From: CAZSHG01 sp964606695 [NCBI: uncultured bacterium]
Lineage (GTDB): Bacteria; UBP14; UBA6098
NCBI GenBank assembly: GCA_964606695.1
Contig: CAZSHG010000031.1
Location: 1-31,614 of the forward strand
DNA: 31,614 nucleotides
Direction of reading: 5' to 3'
Below are positions 29,116 through 31,614 of the stretch, piece after piece. The number at the start of each line of letters is the position of its first letter. The first letter of the stretch is position 1. The notes beneath the pieces were generated by a model. It did no database searches. It was not told the DNA's origin and saw nothing but the letters and a program-made list of their open reading frames with translations. The translations under genes and the position numbers were made by a program.

Positions 29116-31614
29116 CTATCTTGCAAGGATTATCGTTCCTCCGCAAAGAGTGTTATTATCGGATAATCTGGTGACGGTATAGACGTAAGTTCCCGGCTTC
29201 ATAGGTCTGCCGGTAGCGTCGCGTCCGTCCCATATAAACTTGCCCTCCGCTCTTCTTTCTACGACTAAGGCACCGTCGGCGGTGTATATTCGAATAGACG
29301 TCCCTTCGGGTTCGCCGGAATATATCGTAACGTCGTCATACCAGCCGTCGCCGTTTGGACTAAAGGGTTTCGGTAGAGCCGTGCAACCTTCCTCCATAAT
29401 TATGAATGAGAATACATATTCGTCCGAGGTTTCATTCGCCGGACCGTAATCTCCGGCGTAATCCGAGGCGCTGTGAAGGACGACCTGAACGGAATCGGGT
29501 TTATTCCAATGTAATCCCGCCGAACCAACGTCTAAAGCCAGAATATTTTGCGAGAATGACAACGCCGGATCGCCCCGGTTGAATTGATATCCATCTACGC
29601 TCATCGAGAATTGGCCGGGGTCGATTCCGCTAATGTCTTCTATAAACTCTATCTCGATATAATCCGGCGCATCGCCCACTGAAGCCCTGTCCTCGGGGAA
29701 TGTCGATATAACTACCGGTGGATCGAAATCGGCTATGAAGTAGCCCAATATTTCTTCCGAAGGATTGCCGAGCATATCGGTCGCCGAGATGGAAATATGA
29801 TAAGTATCTCCGCTATTCCATCGACCTTCCGGTTCGATTACAATCGTATCGGCGATAATTGAGGCCTCGTCGTATGTCCAGTTAAATGAACCTGCCCAGA
29901 TATCTATAGATTCGTAATCGACTCCGTCGGGGTCGTCGGCTACGATTTTTATCGGCTGGTTCTCGATATGGGTGATACTTCCGTCGAAAGGTTCGACTAA
30001 CTGGAACCGGGGGCCGTCGCTACTGATATCGAGTATCCACTCGAAATGCACTGTGTTCGGACCGCAGAGAGTTGCATTATCGTCGATTTCGAATGCTATT
30101 GAAACGTCGCCGGATAGTCCGAGATTTGAAGCGTCGAGAATAACCGTGTCTCCGCTAACCATAAGTTCCGAAGAAACAGTTGTAAAAATCCGTCCGTCGA
30201 TATCGAATTCCGAGGTCGTAAGATTTACCCCGGATAATACATCATCCGCTACAATACGGATTTCGAGGTCGAGAGGCGATACCGGGCCGGTTTCCGGCGA
30301 GTAGTAGATAATCTCCGGTGGCGAGTAATCGGTAGTAAACTGTAACACGAATTCTGGCAATTCGTTTCCGAGGGTATCCTGAACAGAATTGATAACCAGT
30401 TCGTGCGGCCCTTCATTTAGTTGTTCTTCTTCAAATTCCAACAATACAACTTCTTCCGAATATATTATGATATCGGAAGACAGGATTATTCCATCGCAAG
30501 ATGCGGATGTAGCGGTCAAGTCTATTCCGTAAGACGTCCCCATCTCTAATGCGACAGTCAGCGGGTCGCAGGATAATATTTGCCCTTCATTGGGTTCCGT
30601 ATTGAGCACCTCTATAGATGCCGGATCGAATAGGAGATTATAGCTATTCTCGGTTAGATTCGGGCATGCGTAGGCTAAATCGGACATAGCCAGATGGACT
30701 TCCGTATTATCATTCCACAATTGTCCCGCAGTAACGGGATTGAAAGAGAGGACATCGGCATTTAGATTAAGGGCGTCGTTCGAAAGACGATATATCGTCC
30801 CCCCTATTTCTAATTCAATACTCCCGTGATCGACCCCGGACACGTCGTCGGTAATTACCCAGTTGATTGTCTGTTTTGGACCGCGCAATGTCTCGTCCGA
30901 CGGCGATAGTAATTCAATTTCCGGAGAACTAAAATCGAATCGATAACTCCCACCGCGCGGGGAAGTTATCGAATTGCCTATCATGTCAGCAACGGCGGTT
31001 ATCTGAACGTCCGCGGTTCCGCCGTTTTCAAAGAGTTCCGGTGATGACGTGAAAACGAGGGTATCGGCGGAAAAATATATTTCAGGATCGCCAAAAGAGA
31101 ATACCGTTCCATTGGCTATTAGCTCGATCGATGTCCCGTTCACACCGTTTTCGTCCGTTATCAAGAAAACATATTCGCCACACTCGCAACCGATAATCGA
31201 ACTGTCCGGTGGCGAAATTAATTCGACTAATGGCGCTCCCTGATCGAAAAATACAGTCCAGCTATTTTCCGCCGAATTTGCATCGCATAACGAGACATTA
31301 TCGAAAGCTGTCGCTTTGAAAACGACGCTATCTTCATCTGTATAATCGAAAAGGTGAGATGGAACGCTTATGACCGATCCGTCGTAAGTCAAACCTTCGC
31401 TTTCTCCTGCCACAACTCCGAGAGCTTCTATCGTGCAACCCCGCGGATCGATGCCGGCGCCTAAATCTGACACTTCGACGGTGATATAATCCGGCAGTGT
31501 TCCCACCGTAGAGGCGTCCTCAGGTTCCGCATTACCGAATATTGGAACTTCCGTATCCCAATTATAAACAAGTTCGATAGGCGGCGCAGTATTTCCGAAA
31601 ACGTCGAGTATAGG
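29116..31614 (-). CDS. Large Ig-like repeat surface protein with type B T9SS-like C-terminus (5' end outside window)
   Basis: 832 codons are visible and the frame is open to the window edge, so the N-terminus is missing. The sequence is a chain of Ig-like repeats of about 90-100 residues with recurring phrases (FDFSSPEIELLSPSDETLRG, FTTDYSPPEIIYYSPE, FIADFDPPVVISTFPEDRAS), typical of bacterial surface adhesins. The last 90 residues have PKPFSPNGDGWYDDV, IRIYTADGALV, WDGRDATGRPMKPGTYVYTV: the pattern of the gliding-motility-associated/type B T9SS C-terminal domain, related to FlgD Ig-like domains. It should be exported by Sec and then T9SS and remain at the cell surface. It precedes two barrel-OmpA fusion genes, as SprB-type adhesins precede SprF in flavobacteria. 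Confidence 0.85.
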   Translation of the reverse strand, partial: PILDVFGNTAPPIELVYNWDTEVPIFGNAEPEDASTVGTLPDYITVEVSDLGAGIDPRGCTIEALGVVAGESEGLTYDGSVISVPSHLFDYTDEDSVVFKATAFDNVSLCDANSAENSWTVFFDQGAPLVELISPPDSSIIGCECGEYVFLITDENGVNGTSIELIANGTVFSFGDPEIYFSADTLVFTSSPELFENGGTADVQITAVADMIGNSITSPRGGSYRFDFSSPEIELLSPSDETLRGPKQTINWVITDDVSGVDHGSIELEIGGTIYRLSNDALNLNADVLSFNPVTAGQLWNDNTEVHLAMSDLAYACPNLTENSYNLLFDPASIEVLNTEPNEGQILSCDPLTVALEMGTSYGIDLTATSASCDGIILSSDIIIYSEEVVLLEFEEEQLNEGPHELVINSVQDTLGNELPEFVLQFTTDYSPPEIIYYSPETGPVSPLDLEIRIVADDVLSGVNLTTSEFDIDGRIFTTVSSELMVSGDTVILDASNLGLSGDVSIAFEIDDNATLCGPNTVHFEWILDISSDGPRFQLVEPFDGSITHIENQPIKIVADDPDGVDYESIDIWAGSFNWTYDEASIIADTIVIEPEGRWNSGDTYHISISATDMLGNPSEEILGYFIADFDPPVVISTFPEDRASVGDAPDYIEIEFIEDISGIDPGQFSMSVDGYQFNRGDPALSFSQNILALDVGSAGLHWNKPDSVQVVLHSASDYAGDYGPANETSDEYVFSFIIMEEGCTALPKPFSPNGDGWYDDVTIYSGEPEGTSIRIYTADGALVVERRAEGKFIWDGRDATGRPMKPGTYVYTVTRLSDNNTLCGGTIILAR

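Noticed and set aside
29058-29126. 23-residue N-terminal extension of barrel-OmpA copy 1 from a TTG
   Set aside because: It would bury the signal peptide behind a charged segment, and AAAGGAG marks the ATG at 29057.
1-31614. tRNA, rRNA, insertion sequence or prophage content
   Set aside because: No cloverleaf, rRNA segment, transposase, integrase or phage gene was recognised by eye on either strand.

Overview
The window reads as chromosomal DNA from a Gram-negative, didermic bacterium of the Fibrobacteres-Chlorobi-Bacteroidetes (FCB) superphylum or a related uncultured phylum. The evidence is a TonB-dependent receptor with an N-terminal carboxypeptidase-regulatory-like domain, outer-membrane barrels, OmpA peptidoglycan-binding domains, and proteins ending in domains that resemble both type A and type B sorting signals of the type IX secretion system (T9SS). 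The exact phylum cannot be fixed from the sequence. Coding density is high, with many 1-4 nt gene overlaps (TAATG, ATGA). Several promoters fit a sigma70 consensus with 17-nt spacers.

Layout. 1-185 (-): start of a secreted repeat protein, cut by the window edge. 459-4141 (+): two tandem paralogous APC-type permeases, each with a C-terminal EIIA-Ntr-like domain. 4165-5763 (-): soluble TPR-GGDEF diguanylate cyclase. 5764-6087: gene-free stretch with a palindrome-rich element. 6088-6873 (-): membrane-anchored alpha/beta hydrolase. 7061-9630 (+): sodium:neurotransmitter symporter-family transporter overlapping thiL, ended by a bidirectional terminator. 9706-12498 (-): TonB-dependent receptor and a small envelope protein behind a near-consensus promoter. 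12675-17869 (-): the conserved yceD-rpmF-plsX-fabH-fabD cluster, extended by an outer-membrane-barrel-like protein and a lipoprotein. 17999-18316 (+): yidD.

18364-19947 (-): secreted protein with a type A T9SS-like sorting domain. 20088-22869 (-): five overlapping genes encoding an ECF sigma factor, a zinc-finger anti-sigma factor, a YbjQ protein, a PrsW/YhfC-like intramembrane protease and a secreted protein. This looks like a self-contained envelope-signalling unit. 22949-23161 (-): cold-shock protein. 23299-31614 (-): a surface module made of a large Ig-like repeat protein with a gliding-motility/type B-like C-terminus (5' end outside the window), followed by two paralogous proteins that each fuse a PorV/PorP-like barrel, a CARDB-like domain and three OmpA-like domains.

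The most interesting parts are the adhesin plus barrel-OmpA fusion module, which resembles SprB/SprF-type pairs but with the barrel and peptidoglycan anchor fused, and the sigma/anti-sigma/protease operon. Smaller points are a covarying palindromic repeat, possible leaderless promoters, and a gene with no canonical start codon.
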